This document shows, piece by piece, positions 34,901 through 43,869 of a stretch of 64,000 nt of DNA (position 1 is the first letter of the stretch; each line of letters opens with the position of its first letter). Source of the DNA: Lytechinus pictus (taxonomy: Eukaryota; Echinodermata; Echinoidea; Temnopleuroida; Toxopneustidae); NCBI RefSeq assembly GCF_037042905.1, contig NC_087249.1:41352901-41416900 (forward strand), given 5' to 3'. A program made the translations under genes and the position numbers. Under the pieces are notes generated by a model, which did no database searches, was not told where the DNA came from, and worked only from the letters and a program-made list of their open reading frames with translations.

Positions 34901-35528
34901 ACTTCACAATGTGGTAAAGATATGAATTTTGCGAAGAGTAATCATGGAATTGGAAGATACCATCTTCATTATCAAAGCATTTTTTTTCTTCAGATAAATA
35001 GCATGCCAAGTTTATTTTCAAGAAGCTGATTTGAAGGGTATTATGGAACTTTGATCTTTCCATGCGTGCAGTTTGTTAATACAAGGCAAATTTATGAATG
35101 TGTTATATTTCAAACCGATAAATTTTTATGATTTGATATACCTCCAGTCACCATTGATAAATTAAAAAATCAATGCAATTCCTTATACGTCATGTTTTTA
35201 CCAATCTAGAATCATTGCAACCCGAATCATTATGGAAGTTTGTATAATAGCTCTACAAGGTCAGCCAGCGGTCTTTTTCAACATCTGTATGTTATCTATA
35301 GCAAGTACATGTAAAAAGGTTAAACTTATTAACAATCAGATTTGATCAGATATATACAAGTGCTGCTTTTACTTTTGTTATATGAATGAAGTTGTCATGG
35401 TAACATGGTTTGTGTTTACTATTTACAGGTTGCTGGCTGCCGAGGAAGTAGGGAAGGCATGCCGTGATGAATCCGTGGAGGGACTTCGATTCTATCCTAA
35501 TCTATTCCTCAACCCCCCATCGAGATAA
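16925..35528 (+). CDS. VPS36: VPS36, ESCRT-II subunit, 14 exons
   Basis: Coding exons: 16925-17020, 18931-18999, 20191-20258, 22861-22972, 23928-24011, 25735-25818, 26828-26860, 27378-27455, 29443-29577, 29967-30032, 31801-31865, 32911-32995, 34149-34225, 35429-35528. All are GT-AG with matching phases, giving 383 residues against 386 in human. It starts [18 protein letters not shown] and ends [17 protein letters not shown], both close to vertebrate VPS36. Residues 1 to about 138 are the GLUE domain, which binds ubiquitin and phosphoinositides; it has no NZF insert, as is usual in animals. A helical linker (about 148-208, [13 protein letters not shown]) leads to the two winged-helix EAP30-type repeats (about 209-383). 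ESCRT-II sorts ubiquitinated cargo on endosomes with VPS25 and SNF8. It appears intact. Introns are full of MITEs and minisatellites. Divergent from GCNA. Confidence 0.97.
17220..17690 (+). repeat. Pyrimidine-rich tract in VPS36 intron 1
   Basis: About 470 bases of CTTT/CCTT sequence on the plus strand, with a spurious Phe/Ser-rich frame. It resembles the tract on the other side of the divergent promoters. Confidence 0.75.
17700..18105. mobile_element. MITE ending GGTGAACTTCCCCTTTA (VPS36 intron 1)
   Basis: Shares its order of blocks with 32450-32877: ATCAAAGATTATGAAAG, then TATGTAATATAAAATG, GATACACTGAAAGT, and the right terminus GGGTGAACTTCCCCTTTA. The left terminus is not recognisable. 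Non-coding. Confidence 0.6.
19160..19460. mobile_element. Internal fragment of the AAGGACAAGTCCA MITE family (VPS36 intron 2)
   Basis: Contains CACTCACTATTTCT and its inverse AGAAATAGTGAGTGAG around a short AT-rich centre, as in the middle of the 5530-6365 element. Both termini are missing. A degenerate GGGAGC-type MITE piece lies just to the left (19020-19130). Confidence 0.55.
19490..20105. repeat. Modular 16-17-bp repeat element, degenerate copy D (VPS36 intron 2)
   Basis: The left part has modules such as CATGTTCTAATCATAGTTTG. The right part has the opposite orientation (GGACTACTTAGACCAAATTG, GTAGACCAAGTGG). It ends with a CCAGTGAATGTACACTGACT-like block shared with the copy ending near 50700. 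The middle is replaced by unrelated sequence. See copies at 42690, 49860 and 59095. Confidence 0.55.
20404..22004. repeat. 154-bp minisatellite inside an element with 16-bp TIRs (VPS36 intron 3)
   Basis: The left terminus TTGTCTCGCCTGCATA (20404-20419) has an exact inverted copy at 21989-22004. Between them a 154-bp unit is repeated about nine times, with sequence drift toward the right. Seven units contain AGGTCAAAGGTCA exactly, one has a single change at the first base (near 21059) and one has only a single half-site (near 21366). Each unit also holds CACAGGTCAAGTTC-like sequence. The unit is not a multiple of three, and the frames it yields are artefacts. Confidence 0.88.
22150..22385 (+). 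mobile_element. 5'-truncated SINE (VPS36 intron 3)
   Basis: Has the body and tail of the tRNA-derived SINE seen complete at 25385-25680: TGTGCTGCACTGAACCCAGG, GGGTACCCGGCAGGATTAAT, then GATAGATGGCGCTATATAAG and a TAT/TTA triplet tail. The tRNA-like head is absent. Confidence 0.75.
23105..23349. mobile_element. hAT-type MITE with terminal hairpin (VPS36 intron 4)
   Basis: The left end is CACTGGTGGATCCAGG; the right end read inverted is CAGGGGCGGTTCCAGG. The flanks CTTGAAAC and CTTGAAAG make an 8-bp duplication with one mismatch. The left end forms a near-perfect hairpin with a second inverted copy (23097-23172, arms about 30). The family phrase with TTTTCAATGGATGAAATGACC also occurs at 37351-37630. 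Confidence 0.75.
23490..23905 (+). mobile_element. SINE body split by an inserted MITE (VPS36 intron 4)
   Basis: GTGCTGCTCTCAAACC on the left resumes on the right as AGGTGAGCTAAATAG...CCTGGCAGGAA, matching the order in the SINEs at 22150 and 34302. The 23507-23729 insertion separates the halves. The tail ends in TTATTATTGTCATTATT, only about 20 bases before VPS36 exon 5. Confidence 0.65.
23507..23729. mobile_element. MITE with CCTGGGGGGTGTTT ends, nested in a SINE
   Basis: The ends are CCTGGGGGGTGTTTCACA and, inverted, CCTGGGGGGTGTTTTCACA. Inverted similarity continues inward for about 55 bases through GAGTCGCACTTAAATGCC. Non-coding. Confidence 0.8.
24102..24477. mobile_element. Full-length fold-back element, arms about 185 bp (VPS36 intron 5)
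   Basis: The left arm from GATGGCGTCAC to TTGGCCTGGTTCC is mirrored by the right arm from GGAACCAGGCCA-type sequence to GATGACATCAC, with a loop of only a few bases near 24290. Blocks such as CCATATTTTGGTAGAGCATG and AATTAGCCCCATTGAAGTC match closely between arms. It is almost all inverted repeat with no room for a gene. Confidence 0.85.
25385..25680 (-). mobile_element. Complete tRNA-derived SINE (VPS36 intron 5)
   Basis: On the minus strand: head GTTGTGGCCCAGTGGATTAG (A-box region), GGGTTCGAATCCCAGCCATG (B box), body with CCTGCCGGGT inverted relative to the 22150 copy, then ATAGATGGCGCTATATAAA and a TAT/TTA triplet tail at the left. About 55 bases from the acceptor of VPS36 exon 6. A purine-rich plus-strand tract lies to the left (25090-25310). 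Confidence 0.8.
27749..28532. mobile_element. Long fold-back element in VPS36 intron 8
   Basis: The outer ends match as inverted repeats over about 50 bases (TTGACACTTCACAAATCCCC on the left; GGGGATTTGTGAGGTGTCAA on the right). Inner arms at about 28016-28165 and 28298-28440 match over about 145 bases, for example GGTATGTGTTAACGCTTGGA. About 200 bases between the left outer and inner arms have no partner on the right and look like a later insertion ending in TTATTATTTATTCTGC. Confidence 0.8.
30610..31396. mobile_element. piggyBac-like MITE, TTAA-flanked (VPS36 intron 10)
   Basis: Begins TTAACCCTCAATCTCC and ends, inverted, TTAACCCTAATTCTCC. TTAA lies at 30610-30613 and 31393-31396. Each end has a GGCCATTATGGCC palindrome beside G or C runs (20 G near 30651). 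The interior has no transposase frame. Confidence 0.75.
32450..32877. mobile_element. MITE abutting VPS36 exon 12
   Basis: GGTTTGAGGAAAATCCATCA at the left is mirrored by TGATGGATTTTCCTCAAACC-like sequence near 32790. The right terminus GGGTGAACTTCCCCTTTA is shared with 17700-18105. It ends about 33 bases before exon 12, so the branch-point region of intron 11 lies within or beside it. Confidence 0.65.
33375..33450. repeat. CA and GA microsatellite (VPS36 intron 12)
   Basis: A run of CA dinucleotides at about 33378-33400, followed by a GA-rich run at about 33418-33435. Confidence 0.8.
33660..34125 (+). mobile_element. Possible 3' tail of a non-LTR retrotransposon (VPS36 intron 12)
   Basis: Ends GAAAACAATAAATCAAATCA, a short oligomer tail of the kind that closes CR1/L2-type copies. 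The body is not recognisable as protein. It ends about 25 bases before exon 13. Confidence 0.35.
34302..34745 (+). mobile_element. tRNA-derived SINE, interrupted (VPS36 intron 13)
   Basis: The head GGCCCAGTGGATTGGTCTCC and the B box GTGGGTTCGAATCCCAGCCA match the 25385 SINE. Then unrelated sequence (about 34410-34600), then the body resumes at ATGTGCTGCACTCAAACCCA and GGACCGGCAGGAAG. A head fragment of the same family lies on the minus strand at about 36139-36190. Confidence 0.7.
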
Positions 35529-37180
35529 TGGAATACCCCCACCATTCTGTATCTATTTTCCTGTACTATAGAGATATTTTATTTTATTTTATATTGTTTT
35601 AAATCTAAATAATGTTATATGTGTGCAACAGTAAACATATTAGAAGAAACTGTCAGATTATACCACGACAATGATGATACATAGCAATTGTAGAGCCCAT
35701 ATATATATATATATATTCAGAACTATTCAAAGGTGCAGACTTCTCAAAAAAAAGTTAGTGTTCAAATGGAAGTGTGGGGCTTTAGCAAAGTTTTGAAGAG
35801 TTCAAATTGTCAGTTTTGAAAAAATTGAAAAATTATTAATGCGATTGGTCAACGTCTTCATATTTGGAAAAAAAAATTTGCTGTATGAAAATGATATTGA
35901 GGTTGGAGATTATGAGGAGTATTATCAAATGGTAAAAATCTTTCCCAATATTTTAAAAGGATGTCATCCTGTTTAGCTCCCGTTTCTTGTAGTGGCTGTT
36001 TCAAATTCCTTGTATAGCTGATACATGGATCATTATTGTACAGAACATGTAGAAAATGGAAGCTTTGTCCTGAGAAAAAAACTGCAATTGCCCCCTCTAG
36101 TGGTGAGATGTCAGAAGTGCTTTTAAAGATCTTGGCATATTATACCATGGCTAGGGTTTGAATCCATGACCCTCCAATCCACTGGGCCAAAATCATACCT
36201 GAAGAGTTAAAAGATCTGTACATGCTCAAGCTTGTCAACCAAGGGACCTTATGGCTTTCAATCCTATCCAAGGGACATTGCAATCAAGTGATAATGCTGT
36301 GCACCAATAGCATGAAAATAAAATTGTCCCATGGCTTGATGTACACAAATATTATGGAATAACAACATATTTGATATGCTTTATGCAGAAATTTACTTTG
36401 TTGCATAATGTTTAGCTCTAAACAGGGATTATATGGTCATTTGATTGTTTTCAAAGCTGCACTCATGCAGAGTAAAACTTATATCACTCAAGAAACTCCA
36501 TTACCTTGAGCAGGACCTTGAGTAGATATTCCTTTTTGTGTTAGCTCATTGACTACTGAATTACCAGTATGTATTTCATATTGAATTTGTACAGGGATGA
36601 CCCTGTTCCATTTGGAAATGGGTAAATTGAATGAAAAGCAAATATTTTGCTTTTCAGCAATTTGTATTTGTCACCTGGGGCCGTTGAAGAAGAGCATATA
36701 TATGGTATTATTACCCATATCATACATCTGAGCTGGTCATCTACAAAATCGTATTGCCCTAGATTCTCTGAATATAAGGAAGGGATAGGTATATTATTTG
36801 TATATTATTTGTATCTTGCTTGGTCTCTGTGCGCGTATTGACTTTGCATGCAGAGACGATGCAAAATATACCTTTTCCCTGGTCTCACATCCGGCCATCT
36901 GAGGACACGTAGAAAGAGATACGCGTCATATTGATCTCTGGCTCGGACCAATATGATTCTATTGCGGACAGTATAATATGGTGTTCCCCTCAAGGCCAGT
37001 CAATATTATATAAATATTGTTACGATTCTTCATTCGTTATTCTTATTGTAATGCTGTTTTACAACTAATTTATAATCATGAAAATACTGATGGGATTGAA
37101 ATGTTATCCTATAAAACGTTCTTCTTTAAAATGAAAATGTCATCTGTATATATCCAACTATCAATCATGAATAAAATTTG
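35529..37180 (+). other. Probable VPS36 3' UTR and downstream sequence
   Basis: AT-rich sequence with no frame worth calling. Candidate AATAAA signals lie at about 36317 and 37170, with none clear in the first few hundred bases. A TA microsatellite lies at about 35700-35716. The transcript end is not resolved. Confidence 0.4.
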
Positions 37181-37350
37181 TTTAAAAATTTGCCAACTTG
37201 AGAAATGGTTTGCACAGTTTTGTTTTCTTCTTTCTCTTTACTTTTGAATTTTTCTTGGTCTAACTAAAAATATAAAATATGTTTTAAACAATATGATGCA
37301 AAAAGGAAAAGAGTTGAAAGAAAGTTATGACTTATGAGGAAGGTGTATGA

Positions 37351-37630
37351 CTACTGGCGGATCCAGGGTGCAGGATGGGCACATCCGGCCTGTGGCCCCC
37401 ACCCCATTATTGAAAGGCATATTAAATCAAAATTTGTATTGTAATTTTGCTGTTCTAACACAAGTGTGCCCCCCCCCCCTTTGAAAGCGAGGACTTTTTT
37501 TGCTTGTAAATTTTCAGTGGATGAAATGACCTTAAACTTTGGGTGCAAATTTTTTTTGCTTGTCGAATTTTCCTTTGGGGAAAATGTGCCCCCCCCCCCA
37601 ATTAGGAAAATCCTGGATCTGCCCCTTACT
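37351..37630. mobile_element. hAT-type MITE, decayed ends
   Basis: The left end TACTGGCGGATCCAGG and the right end inverted TAAGGGGCAGATCCAGG match the 23105 element, as does internal TTTTCAGTGGATGAAATGACC. No matching 8-bp flanks are left. G and C runs inside. Confidence 0.65.
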
Positions 37631-37799
37631 ACATGGATAAAGCTTTTTTTTTTTACAAAATCACAAATCGTAGTGTGAAATTTCTTTTAGTATTGAAACT
37701 TGAAAGAGTATAGAAGTGAGGAATTTAATTTGAAAGTTAACATATATATTGTTAGAAAGAAAAAGATGTCATATTAGCAAAATTATGAATATGTCAATG

Positions 37800-38100
37800 G
37801 AGATCAAAATGAGTGAGAGAAGAAAATGCATAGAGGAAATGGAGAGTGACAGATGAAAGGAAGAGAGGGGAGAGATATGAGAAGGTGAGAGAAATGATGG
37901 AGAGAGGGGCAGAATGAGAGAGAAAGAAGGAAATGACGGTGAGTTTCAGGGGGGAGAGGTGCAGAATGAGAGAGATGGAGGGGGATGGGGGTGTTTTTAA
38001 AGGTGTGAGAGAGAGAGAGAGTTTCAGGGGTGTGAGTATCAAAGGAGAGAGAAGGGCAGAGTAGAGGGGAGCTTGTTTTGTGGGTCTTCCATGAGGGAGC
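37800..38100 (+). repeat. Purine-rich tract
   Basis: About 300 bases dominated by GAGAGA and GGGGA words on the plus strand. The Ser/Leu/Pro-rich minus-strand frame it produces is an artefact. Confidence 0.7.
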
Positions 38101-38566
38101 ATGCGTGTAATGTGAGTGAAGAAGCTTTTATTGATGGCGAAGACAAACAATTTTTTTTAGCAGTTGCATATCAATAATAAGATGTTGATTCAAAATTTCA
38201 ATAAATTGGGCAGGGGAAATTGACCAAAAAAGTGATACTCTCATGGTACCAGATTGGATTGAAAGTGGGAGGGGAATTCCAGAAGAGCAGAAGAAGGGAG
38301 GGGTGGTATCTCGGCAAAACTGAAGGATAATAATGTTATTGAAGCTTGAAGGAACTCGAATGTCATTGATACATGGTGCTGAATATCATTCACAAATTGG
38401 TTCTCTATAGAATTTCTTAAGTTTTCTATAAATATATTGAGATAATATTTTTTCAACTTCCTAGGCTCTACACTCGGCTCTATCCCCTTTAAAAAGAGCG
38501 CTAGATTTCATTAATGTTTTGATTCGGTCAATCGGGGAGAGCGTAACTGTGCATCATTGAATGACA

Positions 38567-38740
38567 AGTCCACCGCAAAAAAAAGTTGATTTGAATTAAA
38601 AAAAAAAAAAAATCCATCGAGCATAGCATTGAAAATTTGATCAAAATCCGATATGTAAAATAAGCAAGTTATGATATTTTAAAGTTTCGCGAAACAGTTA
38701 TATGCACATCCTAGGCGGTATGCAGATGACAATGCAGAAA
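38567..38740. mobile_element. Left half of an AAGGACAAGTCCA-family MITE
   Basis: Starts GACAAGTCCACCGC and continues with GAAAATTTGATCAAAATCCG and ATTTTAAAGTTTCGCGAAAC, as in the 5530-6365 element. The right half is missing. Confidence 0.7.
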
Positions 38741-38869
38741 GTAATTAAATGGTTGGTAAATAAGCAGGAAAAGCTCCAAAATTACCGGGAAAACCCTACA
38801 CCCCTCCTTTCCTTAACCCTACCCTAAACAAAGTTAGGGAACGGGCCGGGGGGGTATCAAATAAGGAAT

Positions 38870-38871
38870 AC

Positions 38872-38909
<38 letters not shown>

Positions 38910-40310
38910 GCCAACACTTACAGAGCGCGCTCCCTAGGGGGTGGGTGCAGGGAGGGTGAGTTTCCCCCTCCCGCGCGAAGCTTTCGGTGTTTCATAAATT
39001 AAAATAAAAAGGAGCCGCCTCTCTTGTCTCTAGTACCTATATCAGCTTCAATTCAGTTGACTATATTGTTGTGATTTTGAACCTTGTTTTCAAAAATGAT
39101 TGTGAACGCACAAAAAAGGGATAAAATGGAGGAAATTAAAATAATAATTACCCCGCGCGAAACGCGGAAGCTAAAGCGTGTTATCAAGTTTTTTTTCAAA
39201 AAAAGGGTCCCGAGATAAGTGTATTCTCTAAGTTAAAATGAATGCTTCCCTTGTAAAGATCAGATTTGATTACAAACAATTTAGCGACAGTGCATATCTT
39301 TAACTCGCAAAACAGAGGAGAAGAAGGGTACATGCCGGGAGGAAGATATTCCTCCCCGCCCTGAGCAATGAAACTCTGAAATTTCAAAGGGCGGAGGTTT
39401 CATCAAATGCAGATATCTCTAATACCCGATCGGCTCTAATTCAATTGATTTTCCAAGATTATTGAATTTCATTACAAGGAAAATAGTGCGCAAAAAGTTC
39501 AAACTTCTGTGATGTATTTAAATTATATAAAAAAGGATGATTTATTTGACTATTATCCTGTAGCGCTTCATTTTGAATGATAAAGAAACTTAAGTGTCAT
39601 TTAAAATGTCAAACTGAGGGCGCAAAACAGGACAGGAGATGAATGTGCAGGAAAATGAAGTTTAATAGAATTTGATAAAAAAGATATTGTACTTTTTTTT
39701 ATTTAATACGACACGAATTTTATACCTTCCTCTTTTTAAATTAGGGACCCGTTTGCCCCCAAATTATGGTTGTTAAGTACCCGGTTAAGTAATGAGCTGA
39801 AAAGCGGGAGAAGTTGCCTATATATGGAGGTAACGGCAGAAATTGATATAAAGATTTTACCCGCCCGGAGTCGACCCGACCAGAAGTTGCGCAATCAATT
39901 AAAAAAAAAAAAGATAACTTCATATACTTCGGACTCACCTTACTCTATGCCCATGGAGCTATAAAATATGTCTAATTCCATGCCCTAATGTATACATTTG
40001 AACTTTAACTGGCAAGAAACACATATAGCTGAGGTGGAAAAACAGGGTTAGAGAAAGGGTGAGGGGATACAAAGGAGAACTGCAATATTGTCATTTAACC
40101 GCGCGGAGCGCGGAAGCAAAATTCATATATATAAATTTAGAGCAAGAGTGAAGGAGTTTCAAGAATAAAAAGAAAAACCCACAAAAAGCTACCTTTCTTC
40201 CCTTTGCTTTTTCCTTTTATTCTCTCTTTTTCCCTTCTTTTTCTTTTCTTTTTGGGGACGTTTGGGGGGGCGACCGCCCCCACCACCCCCCCTGGCTACG
40301 CGCCTGGAGC
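38870..40310. repeat. Composite repeat region with CCGCGCG...CGCGGAAGC motifs
   Basis: A T run at 38875-38906 is followed by AT-rich sequence punctuated by GC-rich palindromic motifs: CTCCCGCGCGAAGC (about 38970), CCCCGCGCGAAACGCGGAAGC-type (about 39152) and ACCGCGCGGAGCGCGGAAGC (about 40099). It ends at about 40300 with a hAT-like terminus (CCCTGGCTACGCGCCTGG). The element type is not recognised. Confidence 0.5.
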
Positions 40311-40654
40311 TATAAGTACATGAGCAGTGGTATAAATGGAAACGATCAATTTGAATGAATAATAAGGAAATAAAATAACTTTCATGACAGGAAATCAAGA
40401 CATTGCAGGCTTCCAGGTGATGTACAAATAAATGATCCGTAAATAATAAAATGTTAACGCGGAAGGGAACTAACTTGTATGTGCAAGGAAAACTTGTGAA
40501 TGTGTCAGGTTTTACAAGAACTATAACCACGATCCAAGTTGAACTTCGATCAGTTCGCTTTTCTGTTATTGTAACTATATAGGCTTATTATTGTCATCAT
40601 TGTTTGTAATATTATTTTCATTTATATTATTTTGATTTGTGTTATTTTTATTGA

Positions 40655-40725
40655 AATTGTCATCATCACCACCACCACCACCTTCGTCATCACCATCATC
40701 ATCATCATCATCGTCATCACCAACA
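40655..40725 (+). repeat. CAT/CAC trinucleotide microsatellite
   Basis: Runs of CATCATCACCACCACC and ATCATCATCATC. Non-coding context. Confidence 0.8.
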
Positions 40726-40729
40726 GTAG

Positions 40730-42380
40730 TCTGAATTTATCAGACTAGCCAAGAAGTGGGCGGTAACTATCCCGCAAGCACAACTCCTGATAGTTTGTAT
40801 ACATGCAACGACTACCGACACTGGAATACGTGCAGGTGTATACTACAGTTATATGTCAAAGTGAAGTTCCTTATCCAAATTTGTCCATTCGGTTTGCATT
40901 ATTTCTACCCATTAGTGAATGTGATGAAATGAAAATATGTAGCATATTTTCTTATTGTAATTACTGTGATGTTTTTGTGAGTACTTTGCGTAACTTATAA
41001 TTCATAATAATAAGTACATTCATATCTACCATATAGGCCTATAGAGCTCTGCCCGGGGCTCTGCCCTACGATTGTTCAAGAGAGGGAAAGAGGGATGCCT
41101 CGGTTCCGTCGATCTCCAACACTGGGCCCCCGACTTCCCCCTTCATCTTGACATCTTCAATATACACCAAATGTGGCGATTTTAATCCATAACTTAGCTG
41201 ACAATCTGAGGGACTTCAATTTGTGTACATCCTATAATTTCAGTAACTGCCAGTGCACAAAAAAATCAGTTAGTTTTAATGTATATGGATTTTGAAAGAT
41301 CGTTTCATCTCCCCCCTCCCGCTTATTATATTCTCTCCACGAAAGTGTACTTTAATTGTTCTTCTCTTTAAGAGTCTATTACACCTGCATGAACACATTC
41401 GTTGTGGGTGGATTTGTGATGTGTGGGCATCGACCGTCCTCCATCACTTTTTTTTCAGTTTGCAAAAGTATATAACATGAAACCATGAAACTACATAATC
41501 ACAATCGCGAATATTCACTTGTCCTATAGCTGCAGATAATACGATACTCTTCTTCGTGCATGGAGTTCAAAGGTCATGTTAGATGTAGCTTGCCGATAAC
41601 CGATACCACATTCAATGTCGGAGCATCTATGGCTATTTTGATAACAGGTGCGCGCGAGATATCCAACGTTTATCTATGTACATGTTAATGTGTGGTATGC
41701 AATTATTGCGCTATTGTGATTGATTGTACACATTCCCGTGTAATTATAGCGAAACTGGTAAAACAAAATGCAGCTCGCTAATCGCATCTCTGGTTTACCT
41801 TTCCAAGCGGCAAATTCACTGTTCTAATGCAATAATAGGCCCGTAATTAGGCTTCATTAAATCCCCGGATTAAATCCTTTCATTTTTTTTTGCTTTAACT
41901 ACCATTTCCAAAATGACAGACAAAAGGTACAATATCGCTAAAAAAAATTGTGTTTTTGTTGGCGGCGGCGGGGGGGGGGGGGTGTTAAAGGCTTTCACAT
42001 AATTTTATGCAGCTCCTGGGCAAGATAAGGGGGCAAAATTACCGGCGCAGGAGCGGTTTGACGGGGGAGGGGCACATTAAGTTTAGTGGTATAGGAGGTT
42101 TGCATACACCTCTGGAAATATGTGGCACAAACTAATCACTTGCAAAAGAAATCTTAGAATTCTTTCGTCTGACCTAAAAATGTTGAAGTACACCTTAGTG
42201 AATGTATCTTTCCAAAAACCTAATTGGCCAGAAATTATGTTAAGTCTTCAATGATCAACTTTTGCTTACTTTCCTCACCAAAAACATTCATGATGTGCAC
42301 TTGTTTTGCTATGTCATGGAAGAATTTGGCATAGGCCCTATTTAGAAATATTGGCATATTAAAATTTTTTTTTTTTTTTG
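40730..42380. other. Intergenic, no supported gene
   Basis: Mixed AT-rich sequence with a G tract at about 41966-41982. Short frames here show no family resemblance or splice context. Confidence 0.4.
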
Positions 42381-42610
42381 GGGGGGGGGCAAAAATAGTG
42401 CAGTAGGGTTTTGGTTAGAACAATTGAAAGCAACAAAATTTTCAATTTTCAAAATGAAAATCTAATTTTGTGATATATTTTGACATAATATTCAATATCA
42501 TAATTATTGGCCCCTTTCCTTTTCGAATTCTTCCCTTTTTTCTGTGGTGGAACTTTTTGAGGGTCAAGTGCCTCCCTTACCCATCCCCACCTGTAGTATG
42601 TTGCTATTTT
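42380..42610. mobile_element. Fragment related to the 43535 hAT-like element
   Basis: A poly-T then G run is followed by AATCTAATTTTGTGATATAT and later TTCCCTTTTTTCTGTGG. These parallel blocks in the 43535-43855 element. No clear ends. Confidence 0.4.
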
Positions 42611-42689
42611 CTGGCAATCATGCACTTCAAATCATGGAAACATGCTTCAAATAGATTCTAACTGCACCACAATGCACAAGGGTTTGTTT

Positions 42690-43040
42690 TCAATTGGTCT
42701 AATGCCAATTCGTATAATTACCTACTCGTCTATCATTCGGTCTACATCAGTTCGTCCACTATCCAATTGGTCCAATAGCCATTTAGTCCATATACCATTT
42801 GGTATAATTGGACCGAGTGTTAATTTGGCGAAATGAATGAAAAGAAAATGGGGATCCGACTGGCTATGAGACGAAATGGTCATAGATGAAGTGATGATTG
42901 GACCAAATGGTTATTGGACCAGATGGTAGTTAGACGAAATGTTGGACGGAATGGCATTAGACTAAATGAAAGTAGACCATCTGAAGAGTGGACGAGTTGG
43001 CAATAGACGAATTGGCAATAGACGAATTGGCAATTTATCT
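42690..43040. repeat. Modular 16-17-bp repeat element, copy A
   Basis: The left half is a run of degenerate direct modules of the form ATTTGGTCCAATANCC or ATTCGTCTANTNNCC. The right half is the same modules inverted (GGACCAAATGGTTATT, AGACGAATTGGCAAT). The centre includes AAATGAATGAAAAGAAAATG, the inverse of the centre in copies B and C. No protein-coding sense. Confidence 0.75.
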
Positions 43041-43198
43041 GCACAAGCAGGACACGGGTAATAGTCCCGACCTGTAGTCTTAATATTTCTTATGGTGATG
43101 CATGGGTGTGGTGATGGGAGTTGTAGATGGCATGCAGTGGCAGGTGTCATTGTGAAAATCTGTAGCTGTCAGGTATGTGGTAGAAACTTGTTCCAAAG

Positions 43199-43509
43199 GC
43201 CTGTATTCTGAAGCCAGGTTTAAGTTAAACTCAGGTTTAAAGTTGTGGTTTAAGTATGGACAGCCAAAAGTATCTATTTTTTTTTATTAAGTTGTACGTT
43301 TCTTACGTTTGCTGTGCTCTTTCCTGATTCATCGATGGTGAAGACAATAATCTATATATACTTCCTAGACAATTATGAATGATTTGATAGCCAAATGAGC
43401 TGAAATATTATATCCCTTCTGTTAGTGATTTATGTAACAATTGGCTGTCCATACTTAAACCACAACTTAAACCTGAGTTTAAGTTAAACCCGACTTCAGA
43501 ATACGGGCC
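43199..43509. mobile_element. MITE with 69-bp terminal inverted repeats
   Basis: The left arm GGCCTGTATTCTGAAGCC...TATGGACAGCCAA is mirrored by the right arm TTGGCTGTCCATAC...TTCAGAATACGGGCC. GTTTAAG/CTTAAAC words fill both arms. A second, interrupted copy spans 62209-63493. Confidence 0.85.
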
Positions 43510-43534
43510 ATAATTTCTTACTCCCTCACTGACT

Positions 43535-43855
43535 CAGTGGCGGAATGAGCCCCCTGAAAATTTGAAGAAGTCAGATATGGTATGGTAAGTGGCAACTTTC
43601 AAAAAAGCTGTCAGCAAGTGAGCAAAATTTGGGACCTTTTTTAATACAAATGTCTAATTTTGTGATAGATTTTGACACATACTGACAAATTCTCAGTATG
43701 TGTCAAAATCTATCACAAAATAATATAACATTTCATCCTTTCCCCCTTTTCTTTCGATTCTCCCTTTTCTCCTTTTATTTTTTGTCACAATTCTTCTTTT
43801 TTTTTTGGGGGGGGGACCATGGCCCCCAAGTCCCCCATCTGTATGCCAGTGCCTT
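43535..43855. mobile_element. hAT-like MITE with an internal 28-bp perfect hairpin
   Basis: The ends CAGTGGCGGAATG and, inverted, CACTGGCATAC resemble the other G-run hAT MITEs. Inside, 43658-43685 and 43693-43720 are exact inverted copies (28 bp) with a 7-base loop. A T run followed by a G run lies at 43796-43815. Confidence 0.6.
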
Positions 43856-43869
43856 TTTCACTCAACTCA

